DNA from: CAYJBH01 sp964368815
GTDB taxonomy: Bacteria; Bacillota; Clostridia; Oscillospirales; Ruminococcaceae
Assembly: GCA_964368815.1 (NCBI GenBank)
Contig: CAYJDA010000010.1
Span: 1 to 64,000 of the forward strand
Reading direction: 5' to 3'
Length of the DNA stretch: 64,000 nt
How positions within the stretch are numbered: the stretch's first letter is position 1; each line of letters starts with the position of its first letter. The position numbers and the translations under genes were made by a program. The notes under the pieces are model-generated. The model ran no database searches. It was not told the origin of the DNA and was given only the letters and a program-made list of their open reading frames with translations. Of the stretch, positions 36,049-43,967 are shown piece after piece.

Positions 36049-37302
36049 TTATATCTTCTTCGCGTTTTCCATTATGTATTTTTCTGCATCAACCGTCCAA
36101 ACCTTGTTGGGGCAAAGCTTCGAAAGTTCGGCAAAAAATAAATCCTTTTCCCCTAATTTTTCAAAATCTTCAATTGCCGTCAACGGCATACTAACATGTG
36201 TATAAATCAACTTTTTTCCGCCCGGAATTTTAGGCAGATTTAACGTTGCTTCGGCACAAGAATCCAGTCCGCCCACATGCGTTATCATAAAGGTTGGATT
36301 AATTTTGCTCTCGTTAAGATATCTCAAAACCTCTAAAAGGTCATCGTTATTTCCGCCCGAAGCCGCCGCAAGATGAGTTGCATTATAATGAACATTATAA
36401 AAGTTCATCGGTGCCTTAAATTTGGTATCACTCGGGCCTGCAAAGAAGTTTAAACAGCCATCTCTTGCCAGTATTTCATCTCCCTGCTCTATCAAGGCCG
36501 GTATCGGAGCCATTACAAATACATCGTCATACCCCTTACCATCGGTTAACTCCATCAGGGTTTTCACCGAATCGCCCTCTGAGGTGTTGCAGTAGATAAG
36601 CTCTACGCCTCGCTCCTTTGCGTATTCCTGCGATAAATAAGTTTTTGCCCTATCTATCCTAGATTGGTCTATATCGGTTACCACAACCCTGGCAGGTCGC
36701 ACATCGGCCGCTAAAGAATGTTGAATTGCACAGATTCCCATCGGACCACAACCTGCTATAATACAGAGATTCCCACCCTTTCGAATACCCATTTCATGTT
36801 TATACGACCCCATCTCGCAGTGATAGTTTGCATTAAATGATCCCACAACACAGGAAACAGGCTCTGCCAAAGATCCAAGGAAAAAAGCCTCGCCCTCAAA
36901 GGGTAAAAGACAGTTTTGTATCATAACAACCTCGGGAATAATAATATAGGTTGCGTCGCCACCGATGTATTCAAAGGAATATCCCGGTGCATCCAGCGAG
37001 CCTTTATAGTTTAATGCCGGCTGAATAACAAAACGCTGACCCGGCTTAAATTGATCGGCATATTTAGCGCCAACTTCAACAATTTCGCCGCAAAATTCAT
37101 GACCCAAAATTACCGGATTGGTAGCACAGTTTGACGGAACACGTTTATGGTCCTCGCCCTGTATTGCCGCCTTGTAGGATGACATGCAGAGTGTGTCGGT
37201 AATGATTTTAGCTAAAATTTCACCCTCGGTTATCTTTGGGAGTTCAAACTCCTCCATTCTGATGTCTGATTTTCCGTACAGTCTTAATGCTTTAGTCTTC
37301 AT
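36049..37302 (-). CDS. Zinc-type alcohol dehydrogenase, SorE/YggP-like
   Basis: I start it at ATG 37302 (417 residues, MKTKALRLYGK), which has AGGAGAG upstream and overlaps the 3' end of the DeoR gene by 11 bases. The N terminus and the blocks ILGHEFCGEIVEVG, FVIQPALNYKG, GCGPMGICAIQHSL, DGCLNFFAGPSD and IPGGKKLIYTHVSMPLTAI follow the SorE (L-sorbose-1-phosphate reductase) / E. coli YggP subfamily of medium-chain dehydrogenases. The structural zinc cysteines are not seen in the usual spacing. It probably oxidises or reduces a sugar or polyol phosphate; the substrate is unknown. It is the first enzyme of the operon. Confidence 0.85.
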   Translation of the reverse strand: MKTKALRLYGKSDIRMEEFELPKITEGEILAKIITDTLCMSSYKAAIQGEDHKRVPSNCATNPVILGHEFCGEIVEVGAKYADQFKPGQRFVIQPALNYKGSLDAPGYSFEYIGGDATYIIIPEVVMIQNCLLPFEGEAFFLGSLAEPVSCVVGSFNANYHCEMGSYKHEMGIRKGGNLCIIAGCGPMGICAIQHSLAADVRPARVVVTDIDQSRIDRAKTYLSQEYAKERGVELIYCNTSEGDSVKTLMELTDGKGYDDVFVMAPIPALIEQGDEILARDGCLNFFAGPSDTKFKAPMNFYNVHYNATHLAAASGGNNDDLLEVLRYLNESKINPTFMITHVGGLDSCAEATLNLPKIPGGKKLIYTHVSMPLTAIEDFEKLGEKDLFFAELSKLCPNKVWTVDAEKYIMENAKKI

Positions 37303-38089
37303 TTTTAACGCTCTCCTGTCTCGTACTTCTTCGAATATTAAAAACAATGCTTTTGTTTAACGACCTAATATGCTTTTTATAATCAGCGGGAAACATCTTG
37401 GTTGTAACTATAACGTCAACATCCTGTGGCTCGGCAAAGGTATAGTGCATCGATTTGGAAACCTTGGTTTCATCTATTAACATTATAACCCTTGATGCTC
37501 TGGAAATAATATGCCGTTTAAGCTCGGCTTCATTTTGATTTCCACAGCTAAACTCACTTCCCGGTGCATAGCCGGAGGCTACCATAAAAACGCTACTGAA
37601 ATTAACATTTTTAATGGATTCGATAGCTCCCGAACCCGATAGCGAAAGATTAAGGCTGTTAAGCTTGCCGCCCGTAAGATGAACCGAAATATTACTCTTC
37701 TGACAAAGTATCGCCGCAATATTAGTTCCGGTTGTATAAACTGTAAGCCGAATATCCTTCATCAACCTTGCAAGCCAATCTGTGGTTGAACCGCTGTCTA
37801 AGAAAATTAGGCTTCCTTCGTTTATATACTCAATTGCCGCGTTAGATATCGCCGTTTTGTGGTCCTGATTTTCTGCAGCACGTTTTGCAAATGCGTCTTC
37901 CTGATAAAGTGCGTTGGTACGCCTTGCACCACCCCTGATTTTTATCAATAATCCCTCTGCTGCAAGCGCCTCAATATCGCGCCGCAAGGTCATCTGCGAT
38001 ACATTGGGAAACACCTCCTCTAAATCATTTAGATAGATAAAAGTGTTAGTGTTGCATAGAGTTAATATCCTCTCCTGTCTCTCGTTCAT
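37292..38089 (-). CDS. DeoR family repressor of the oxidation operon
   Basis: A 265-residue DeoR protein. The N-terminal HTH is LNDLEEVFPNVSQMTLRRDIEALAAEGLLIKIRGGARR (residues 17-54). The effector domain resembles phosphosugar-binding DeoR domains (FLDSGSTTDWLARLM, TTGTNIAAIL, HLTGGKLN). It is first in the operon, next to a consensus promoter, so it probably represses its own operon until a phosphorylated sugar builds up. The start codon overlap with the next gene suggests coupled translation. Confidence 0.9.
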   Translation of the reverse strand: MNERQERILTLCNTNTFIYLNDLEEVFPNVSQMTLRRDIEALAAEGLLIKIRGGARRTNALYQEDAFAKRAAENQDHKTAISNAAIEYINEGSLIFLDSGSTTDWLARLMKDIRLTVYTTGTNIAAILCQKSNISVHLTGGKLNSLNLSLSGSGAIESIKNVNFSSVFMVASGYAPGSEFSCGNQNEAELKRHIISRASRVIMLIDETKVSKSMHYTFAEPQDVDVIVTTKMFPADYKKHIRSLNKSIVFNIRRSTRQESVKNED

Positions 38090-38139
38090 TTTTTCACCAT
38101 ATGTAATTATTTGAAACTTTTTGTTATGTTTATAACGTA

Positions 38140-38167
38140 ATTATACCATGTAATGTAACATTGTCAA
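38140..38167 (-). promoter_or_regulatory. Promoter of the eight-gene operon
   Basis: Minus-strand TTGACA (38162-38167), 16-base spacer, TATAAT (38140-38145). The spacer and flanks repeat ATGTAA/TTACAT several times (38149-38160 and 38169-38179), which may be the DeoR site. Confidence 0.78.
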
Positions 38168-38216
38168 CATGTAAATTACAGAAACTGAATTTATTTTAAA
38201 TTATTTTATACATCGG

Positions 38217-38245
38217 TTGCGTTAGCTGTATTTGTATGGTAAAAT
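38217..38245 (+). promoter_or_regulatory. lepA promoter
   Basis: TTGCGT (38217-38222), 17-base spacer, TAAAAT (38240-38245). AGGAG at 38261-38265 lies 13 bases before the ATG at 38279, a long spacing. Confidence 0.55.
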
Positions 38246-38278
38246 ATATAGGATTATCGTAGGAGTAAATACACAGTA

Positions 38279-40081
38279 ATGGAAAGACAAAAGCATATTC
38301 GTAATTTTAGCATAATTGCACACATCGACCATGGTAAGTCGACGCTTGCCGATAGAATATTGGAGAAAACCAGTGCAGTTGAGGAAAGGTTGATGGAAAA
38401 TCAACTTTTAGACAACATGGATATCGAAAGGGAACGCGGAATCACCATTAAGGCAAGAGCGGTGACCATCGATTACAGAGCGAGTGATGGAAACAACTAT
38501 GAGCTCAACCTTATAGACACGCCGGGACATGTTGACTTTAACTATGAGGTTAGCCGTAGTCTTGCGGCCTGCGAAGGGGCGATTTTGGTTATAGATGCAT
38601 CGCAGGGTGTTGAGGCTCAAACGCTTGCCAACACCTATCTTGCGGTGGAAAGCGGGCTGGAAATAGTACCTATTTTAAATAAGATTGACCTACCGAGTGC
38701 CGACCCGCAAAGGGTTGCCCAGGAGGTTGAGGATATAATTGGAATACCCTGTTTAGAGGCTCCTCATGTTTCGGCAAAACAAGGTGTTGGAATTGTGGAG
38801 GTTTTAGAGGCTGTAGTACGGGATGTTCCGCCACCTTCCGGTGATATGGATGCGCCCTTTAGAGCTTTAATTTTCGACAGTGTATACGACAGCTATAAAG
38901 GCGTTATAGTGTATATTCGCGTAATGGACGGCTGTGTATCGGTGGGAGAAACCATTAAGATGTTCCGCTCCGGCACCGAGTACGTTGTAACCGAAGTTGG
39001 ACATAACGGCGCCATTTCTCTAACTCCTACCGGCAAGCTTCATGCAGGCCAGGTTGGTTATCTGTGTGCCTCCATAAAAAATGTTAGGGACACACGTGTA
39101 GGCGACACTGTTATGCTTGCAGAAAAACCTGCCGATGAACCACTTCCGGGCTATCGTCCGGTTGTTCCGATGGTGTACTGCGGTATATATCCCGCCGATG
39201 GCAGCAGATACAACGATTTGCGTGAGGCTCTCGACCGACTGCTTCTTAACGATGCGTCTCTTTCCTTTGTTCCGGAAACATCGGTTGCACTGGGATTTGG
39301 ATTTAGATGCGGATTTTTAGGTCTGCTACACCTCGAGGTTGTTATCGAGCGTTTAGAACGTGAATTTATGATGGAACTTGTTACTACAGCTCCTTCGGTT
39401 GAATACAAACTCACCCTAACCGACGGCACGGTAATGATGATTGATAACCCAACAAACTATCCCGAGGTTACCAAAATTGCCAGCAGTGAAGAGCCGTTTG
39501 TTAACGCACATGTTTACACACCTACCGATTATGTAGGCGCATTGATGGATCTTTGTCAGGATCGCCGCGGAATTTTTAAAGACATGAAATATATCGACCC
39601 TACCAGAGTTGATTTGCATTATCTACTGCCGCTCGGCGAAATTGTTTACGATTTTTTCGACACCATAAAGAGCCGTAGCCGCGGCTATGCCAGCTATGAA
39701 TACGAGCTGTGTGGATATGAAAAATCTAAGCTTTGCAGGCTTGATATTATGCTTAACGGTGAGATAGTCGATGCGTTTTCTCTGATAGTGCATACCGACA
39801 AGGCGTACGAGAGAGGCCGCAGAATTGCCGAAAAGTTAAAAGAAAGCATTCCAAGGCAGATGTTTGAAGTTCCGATACAAGCTGCAATAGGCGGTAAAAT
39901 AATCGCAAGAGAAACAGTTAGCGCCATGCGAAAGGATGTTTTAGCAAAATGTTACGGTGGAGATATCACCCGTAAAAAGAAGCTGCTTGAAAAACAAAAA
40001 GAAGGTAAAAAGAAAATGCGTCAGCTTGGCAGCGTAGAGGTTCCGAGTGAAGCATTCACCGCAGTTTTAAAATTGGATTAA
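38279..40081 (+). CDS. lepA: Elongation factor 4 (LepA)
   Basis: A ribosome back-translocase GTPase of 600 residues, the standard length. The G motifs are AHIDHGKST (15-23), DTPGHVDF and NKIDLP. The unique C-terminal domain ends with a lysine-rich segment (KKKLLEKQKEGKKKMRQLGSVEVPSEAFTAVL). It is often coded with hemN in Firmicutes; here it is followed by an AEC carrier 12 bases downstream. Confidence 0.97.
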   Translation: MERQKHIRNFSIIAHIDHGKSTLADRILEKTSAVEERLMENQLLDNMDIERERGITIKARAVTIDYRASDGNNYELNLIDTPGHVDFNYEVSRSLAACEGAILVIDASQGVEAQTLANTYLAVESGLEIVPILNKIDLPSADPQRVAQEVEDIIGIPCLEAPHVSAKQGVGIVEVLEAVVRDVPPPSGDMDAPFRALIFDSVYDSYKGVIVYIRVMDGCVSVGETIKMFRSGTEYVVTEVGHNGAISLTPTGKLHAGQVGYLCASIKNVRDTRVGDTVMLAEKPADEPLPGYRPVVPMVYCGIYPADGSRYNDLREALDRLLLNDASLSFVPETSVALGFGFRCGFLGLLHLEVVIERLEREFMMELVTTAPSVEYKLTLTDGTVMMIDNPTNYPEVTKIASSEEPFVNAHVYTPTDYVGALMDLCQDRRGIFKDMKYIDPTRVDLHYLLPLGEIVYDFFDTIKSRSRGYASYEYELCGYEKSKLCRLDIMLNGEIVDAFSLIVHTDKAYERGRRIAEKLKESIPRQMFEVPIQAAIGGKIIARETVSAMRKDVLAKCYGGDITRKKKLLEKQKEGKKKMRQLGSVEVPSEAFTAVLKLD

Positions 40082-40093
40082 TAAAGGAATAAT

Positions 40094-41035
40094 ATGGAAA
40101 TTGCGGTTATTCTGTCAAGACAGATTGTTGTTATGTTTTTACTGATGGGGGTTGGCTTTTTTTTAGATAAGAAAAAAATGCTGAGCACAAACACTGTCGA
40201 CGAACTCACAAACCTTCTGTTAGTAGTGGTCGTTAGTGCAACTGTACTCAACTCTTTTCAGGCGGATTATTCGCCCGAACGCTCACGCAATCTTATCTTC
40301 AGTATTGTTCTTTCTATAATAATAATGAGCATGGGAATTGCAATTGCAACCCTTTGTTTTGGCACAAAAACCCTTCGTCGTAAACTCTGTGTGATGGGCG
40401 CTGCCTACTCTAACAGCGGTTTTATGGCGTTTCCTCTCCTGCTTGCCACATTTGGTGAGCTTGGAATATTCTATGGAACGTCATATGTTGCAATCTTCAA
40501 TATTTCACTTTGGTCACATGGTGTTTGCATCATGTCGGATAATGAGGATATGCCCTTTGCTAAACGCGCCTTGTCTATACTTAAAACACCTGTAATAATT
40601 GCGGTAATTATAGGTGTAATAACATATGTAACAAACATAAAATTTCCGGTAATTATCGATGAAACATTGGGATATGTATCCGATCTTAATACCCCGTTGG
40701 CCATGATACTCATAGGTGTTTTTGTGTCGAGGTGTAACTTTAAGGAGATATTTACCGATAAAATTATCCTGTCGGTTACTGCGGTTAAGTTGTTAGTAAT
40801 TCCTTTAGCAATTATAGCTTTACTTTATCTAATAACACGGTTTATCGAACTCGATATAACCATGCTTCTATCGGTACTTATCTGTGCATCTACCTGCACA
40901 GCAAGCACCGTAGTTTTGCTTGCAAAAAAATACGGAAGAAATGTAGATTTTTCGGTTAGGCTGGTAACCTTTTCAACCCTTTGCTGCGTTGTTACCGTTC
41001 CGCTTATAACCTTTCTTGCTCGATCGGTACTTTAG
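40094..41035 (+). CDS. AEC-family (auxin efflux carrier-like) transporter
   Basis: A 313-residue membrane protein with about ten segments, of the PF03547 family. The first half holds GVGFFLDKKKMLSTNTVDELTNLLL. It is in the AEC class that exports organic acids or amino acids in bacteria; no substrate can be assigned. It is cotranscribed with lepA (12 bases apart) and its stop codon overlaps the acpS stop on the other strand by 4 bases. Confidence 0.85.
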   Translation: MEIAVILSRQIVVMFLLMGVGFFLDKKKMLSTNTVDELTNLLLVVVVSATVLNSFQADYSPERSRNLIFSIVLSIIIMSMGIAIATLCFGTKTLRRKLCVMGAAYSNSGFMAFPLLLATFGELGIFYGTSYVAIFNISLWSHGVCIMSDNEDMPFAKRALSILKTPVIIAVIIGVITYVTNIKFPVIIDETLGYVSDLNTPLAMILIGVFVSRCNFKEIFTDKIILSVTAVKLLVIPLAIIALLYLITRFIELDITMLLSVLICASTCTASTVVLLAKKYGRNVDFSVRLVTFSTLCCVVTVPLITFLARSVL

Positions 41036-41424
41036 CTATTTAATATTACCACAACGATGGCCAAATCGCCCTCATGGGTAACCGATACCGAGGCCCTGTT
41101 TCTCTTACAAAGTCTTCTTGCCGCAGGAGCTAATTTTAAAAACGGTTTTCCGTTAGAGCGGCGTAAAAGCTCAACATCACGCAAAGAAAAACGAGTTAAT
41201 ATCCCACAACCTACGGCCTTTGAAAACGCCTCCTTGGCGGCAAAGCAGGCAGCGGCGGTTTTGGGATTGAATTTTCGTGCAAAAAGTTCGGCATACTCTC
41301 TTTCGCCAAACACCCGTTTAACAAAATGCTCCGATTTTAAACTTTTTTCCATACGGCTTATTGTAACCGCATCAATGCCTATCTTCAATTGATCAACCTC
41401 ATTTTTGTTAGCAAAAGTTTTCAT
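41032..41424 (-). CDS. acpS: Holo-[acyl-carrier-protein] synthase
   Basis: Transfers phosphopantetheine from CoA to acyl carrier protein. The metal-binding Asp is in GIDAVTISR (about residue 18) and the catalytic Glu in FAAKEAFSKA (about residue 69). The rest (GKPFLKL, VSVTHEGDLAIVVVIL) is typical. The 130-residue size includes about 13 residues before the core. Unlike in Bacillus, alr does not follow. Confidence 0.92.
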   Translation of the reverse strand: MKTFANKNEVDQLKIGIDAVTISRMEKSLKSEHFVKRVFGEREYAELFARKFNPKTAAACFAAKEAFSKAVGCGILTRFSLRDVELLRRSNGKPFLKLAPAARRLCKRNRASVSVTHEGDLAIVVVILNS

Positions 41425-41507
41425 ATCTGTTTAATTATATAATGTATGGAATAAAAAGTAAAGTAGCGGCAAAAATACCATTGTAGGAAAAACATAGGAG
41501 TAACCCA

Positions 41508-41852
41508 ATGGAGATAAAAAGAGGCGAGGTTTTTTACGCCGACTTAAGTCCGGTAGTCGGTTCTGAACAGGGAGGAATACGGCCGGTACTTATTGTTCAA
41601 AACAATGTCGGAAACCGACACAGCCCCACCGTTATTGCCGCCGCAATAACCAGCAAAACAGGAAAAAATCCACTTCCGACACATATACCGATTAGCAGTG
41701 TCGATTGCGGACTTTCTAAGGATAGCGTAATATTATTAGAACAGCTCAGAACCATAGATAAACAGCGGTTACGAGAAAAAACCGGCACCATTCCAACAAG
41801 GCATTTAAGACAGGTAGATGGTGCTCTGGGTGTTAGCCTCGGCCTGCAATAA
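41508..41852 (+). CDS. ndoA: MazF/EndoA family endoribonuclease toxin without adjacent antitoxin
   Basis: A 114-residue mRNA interferase (EndoA class, length normal). The catalytic Arg25 (GGIRPVLIVQN) and Thr48 (AAITSKTG) positions are both kept, so it should be active. Usually an antitoxin gene of the ribbon-helix-helix type (EndoAI/MazE) precedes it and overlaps or abuts. Here only 83 bases separate it from divergent acpS, with no reading frame for an antitoxin. AGGAG precedes the ATG. Bacilli carry acpS, alr and ndoAI-ndoA close together, so acpS-ndoA adjacency may be a relic of that arrangement. Confidence 0.9.
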   Translation: MEIKRGEVFYADLSPVVGSEQGGIRPVLIVQNNVGNRHSPTVIAAAITSKTGKNPLPTHIPISSVDCGLSKDSVILLEQLRTIDKQRLREKTGTIPTRHLRQVDGALGVSLGLQ

Positions 41853-41864
41853 GGAGGTTTTAAA

Positions 41865-42224
41865 GTGATTGATATAATAAAGGCATGCCTTGTGGGCGGT
41901 TTACTCTGTGCGATGTGTCAGCTGCTTATCGATAACTTCTCTATATCGCCGGCAAAGCTACTTGTAAGCTTATTTATTCTCGGAGGGTTATTTTCTGCAT
42001 TTGGGCTGTATCAACCCTTTATCGAATTTGCCGGCGCCGGAGCAACTGTCCCTCTTCCGGGTTTTGGACACCTCATGATGCAGGGTGTTATAGAAGCAGT
42101 CGAAAAAGATGGGCTTGTTGGTATATTAACCGGCGGACTTACCTCTGCCGCAGGAGGCATTTGCGGCTCGGTACTCTGCGCCTCGATTGCAGCCCTTCTT
42201 TCCCATAGTCATCAACCGGAATAA
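41865..42224 (+). CDS. spoVAE: Stage V sporulation protein AE
   Basis: A 119-residue membrane protein with the SpoVAE (AEb) signature GAGATVPLPGFGHLMMQGV and four segments. In sporulating Firmicutes it is part of the SpoVA channel that moves dipicolinic acid into the spore and out at germination. It usually follows spoVAC and spoVAD, which are not here. GGAGG is 8 bases before the GTG start. It is 12 bases from ndoA, an unusual partner. Its TAA stop begins repeat array A. Confidence 0.9.
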   Translation: MIDIIKACLVGGLLCAMCQLLIDNFSISPAKLLVSLFILGGLFSAFGLYQPFIEFAGAGATVPLPGFGHLMMQGVIEAVEKDGLVGILTGGLTSAAGGICGSVLCASIAALLSHSHQPE

Positions 42225-42649
42225 ATCATCTCCGCCGGAGGCGGAGCTTTTGGAAATATTGATTAACTCACTCAGTTCGTTATTTTGCATGCAAAAACTC
42301 AATATTTCTCAGTGTGGCAGGTTCGGGTAAGTATAAATCATCTCCGCCGGAGGCGGAGCTTTTGGAAATATTGATTAACTCACTCAGTTCGTTATTTTGC
42401 ATGCAAAAACTCAATATTTCTCAGTGTGGCAGGTTCGGGTAAGTATAAATCATCTCCNNNNNNNNNNNNNNNNNNNNNNNNNNNNNNNNNNNNNNNNNNN
42501 NNNNNNNNNNNNNNNNNNNNNNNNNNNNNNNNNNNNNNNNNNNNNNNNNNNNNNNNNCCGTTCGTTATTTTGCAAGCAAAAACTCAATATTTCTCAGTGT
42601 GGCAGGTTCGGGGAATATAAATCATCTCCGCCGGAGGCGGAGATGATAG
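42223..42649 (+). repeat. Palindromic repeat array A (112-bp period), contains gap
   Basis: Two identical 112-bp units (42223-42334, 42335-42446), the start of a third (42447-42457), 100 N, a partial unit (42558-42622) and a final hairpin with 12-bp arms (42621-42632/42636-42647). Each unit starts at the spoVAE stop with TAAATCAT, then hairpin CTCCGCC-GGA-GGCGGAG, then TTTTGGAAATATTGA with the closing arm TCAATATTTC, enclosing the palindromes TTTTGCATGCAAAA and AACT/AGTT. No unit-specific spacers, so it is not CRISPR. The true copy number is unknown. Confidence 0.9.
42458..42557. other. Assembly gap (100 N) inside array A
   Basis: Exactly 100 N, the usual scaffold placeholder. Matching repeat sequence flanks both sides, so the gap marks a tandem array too long or repetitive to assemble, and its real length is unknown. 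Confidence 0.97.
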
Positions 42650-42660
42650 CCTCGATAATA

Positions 42661-42687
42661 AAAAACTCCACATACGGTGGAGTTTTT
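42661..42687 (-). terminator. Terminator of the PHP phosphatase gene
   Basis: An 11-bp stem AAAAACTCCAC/GTGGAGTTTTT with a 5-base loop, 5 bases after the stop on the minus strand, with a T tract on both strands. Confidence 0.85.
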
Positions 42688-42691
42688 TAGA

Positions 42692-43507
42692 TTACAATTC
42701 ATAGGGTTGAGGTTTCCTTTTTTTATAATAAAAGGCTTCCTTAAAACCTATGTTTTTTAATAGCTGTGTAGCTTGTGGAATTCCTTTGCCTACGTCGACA
42801 TCTCTATGCGCATCACTTCCTAACGTTATTAGTCGACCGCCCATTTCATAATAAAGCTTTAAAAGCTTTTCGTCCGGAAGTGTTGTTCCTATTGGTTGAA
42901 ATAGCCCTGAGGTATTACACTCTAAAGCTATTTCCTTTTCTATCAACAGTGCATAAATTTCACGAATTTTATCTGTATATATATCCATATCTAAAGGATA
43001 ACCTTCACGAAAAAAATAACGAGCAGGATAGGTAAGATGAGCTAAAACGTCTCCGTTTACTAAATTAAAGGTATCTAAAAGGTCTGCAAGGTATCTTTGA
43101 ATTATAGCATCGCCTTCTTTAATAATTCTTTCTGGGGCAATATAATAAAAATCGCTTTCATCAAACAGGGTATGCTGTGAGATAATAATATGATCGTATT
43201 CATGCCGCTCTATCACCTTTTTTCCTATTTCAGGGTAGTATAACATCTGTCCTAATTCGGTGCCGGCCATAACCGAAACACCCGCCTCATCGGCAACATC
43301 CCGTATCGCCTTTACCGAATCGACAGAAAAATCTACATCGTTCCAAAATTCAGGATTTTGATGTCTTTCAACATCAACATGGTCGGTAAGGCAGATTACC
43401 GATATGCCCTTTGAAGCTGCACTGCGGCATATCATACTTAGTTCCGATTCAGCATCGTGACTAATCAAGCTGTGGATATGTGTATCTGCTACTATCTTTG
43501 CGGACAT
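42692..43507 (-). CDS. Histidinol-phosphatase-type PHP hydrolase
   Basis: A 271-residue protein of the HisJ/HisK PHP class. The metal ligands run through ADTHIHSLISHDAES, LTDHVD, GTELG, ISQHTL, DVLAHLTYP and GSDAHR, in the order of bacterial histidinol-phosphatases. It would remove the phosphate from histidinol phosphate. No other his gene is nearby, so a related phosphate ester is possible. It is a single gene with its own terminator. Confidence 0.8.
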   Translation of the reverse strand: MSAKIVADTHIHSLISHDAESELSMICRSAASKGISVICLTDHVDVERHQNPEFWNDVDFSVDSVKAIRDVADEAGVSVMAGTELGQMLYYPEIGKKVIERHEYDHIIISQHTLFDESDFYYIAPERIIKEGDAIIQRYLADLLDTFNLVNGDVLAHLTYPARYFFREGYPLDMDIYTDKIREIYALLIEKEIALECNTSGLFQPIGTTLPDEKLLKLYYEMGGRLITLGSDAHRDVDVGKGIPQATQLLKNIGFKEAFYYKKRKPQPYEL

Positions 43508-43528
43508 GTATTCCCCCTAAATTTAGTA

Positions 43529-43771
43529 TCAAAGGTCGCCTATTTTCTTACGGCACTGTGAGCATAATAATTTGTTACTGTACTCTCTGAGCTTTTTGTC
43601 TCCACCACAAAAAACACATGACTGAACGTGTTTTCTTAAAACAATGGCGTCATTTTCGGTGAAAATTTCCACACCATCGCCTACCTCCAAACTGAGTGTG
43701 CGTCTTAACTCGATTGGTAACACAACACGTCCGAGGTCGTCTAATTTTCTTACAATTCCTGTAGATTTCAT
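43529..43771 (-). CDS. AbrB-family transition-state regulator
   Basis: I start it at ATG 43771 (80 residues), which has AGGAAAGG upstream; the longer frame has no binding site for the ribosome. The AbrB fold is MKSTGIVRKLDDLGRVVLPIELRRTLSL...DGVEIF, nearly the SpoVT/AbrB consensus. The tail has a zinc-ribbon-like CVFCGG...CSQC. Such proteins control transition-phase genes and sporulation. A hairpin and candidate promoter lie in the upstream region at 43826-43903. Confidence 0.9.
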   Translation of the reverse strand: MKSTGIVRKLDDLGRVVLPIELRRTLSLEVGDGVEIFTENDAIVLRKHVQSCVFCGGDKKLREYSNKLLCSQCRKKIGDL

Positions 43772-43825
43772 TTTTTTTCCTTTCCTGCTTTGAGTTCTGG
43801 TGGAGAAGTGCATTCTTTCCAACTG

Positions 43826-43875
43826 TAAAAACTGCGATAACCCACTTATATGTATAGGTTGAACCGCAGTTTTTA
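43826..43875 (-). promoter_or_regulatory. Hairpin in the abrB-like 5' leader
   Basis: An 11-bp stem TAAAAACTGCG/CGCAGTTTTTA (perfect) with an inner AACC/GGTT stem. With the promoter at 43875-43903, transcripts would begin at or within this hairpin, so it would form at the mRNA 5' end. A 5' stabilising stem or a weak attenuator are both possible. Confidence 0.6.
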
Positions 43876-43903
43876 TTTTAATATATTTTAGCACAATTGT
43901 AAA
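43875..43903 (-). promoter_or_regulatory. Candidate promoter of the abrB-like gene
   Basis: Minus-strand TTTACA (43898-43903), 17-base spacer, TAAAAT (43875-43880). A second possible promoter with a TATAAT -10 and a weaker -35 lies further upstream. Confidence 0.5.
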
Positions 43904-43967
43904 TATTTTAACTAAAAAAATTATATAATTTTCACAAATATGTAGCAATGTACAAATAAGAGGCTAT

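Noticed and set aside
42397..42690. Open frames running through the N gap in array A
   Set aside because: They are translations of palindromic repeat and N placeholder, with no ribosome binding site or recognisable domain.
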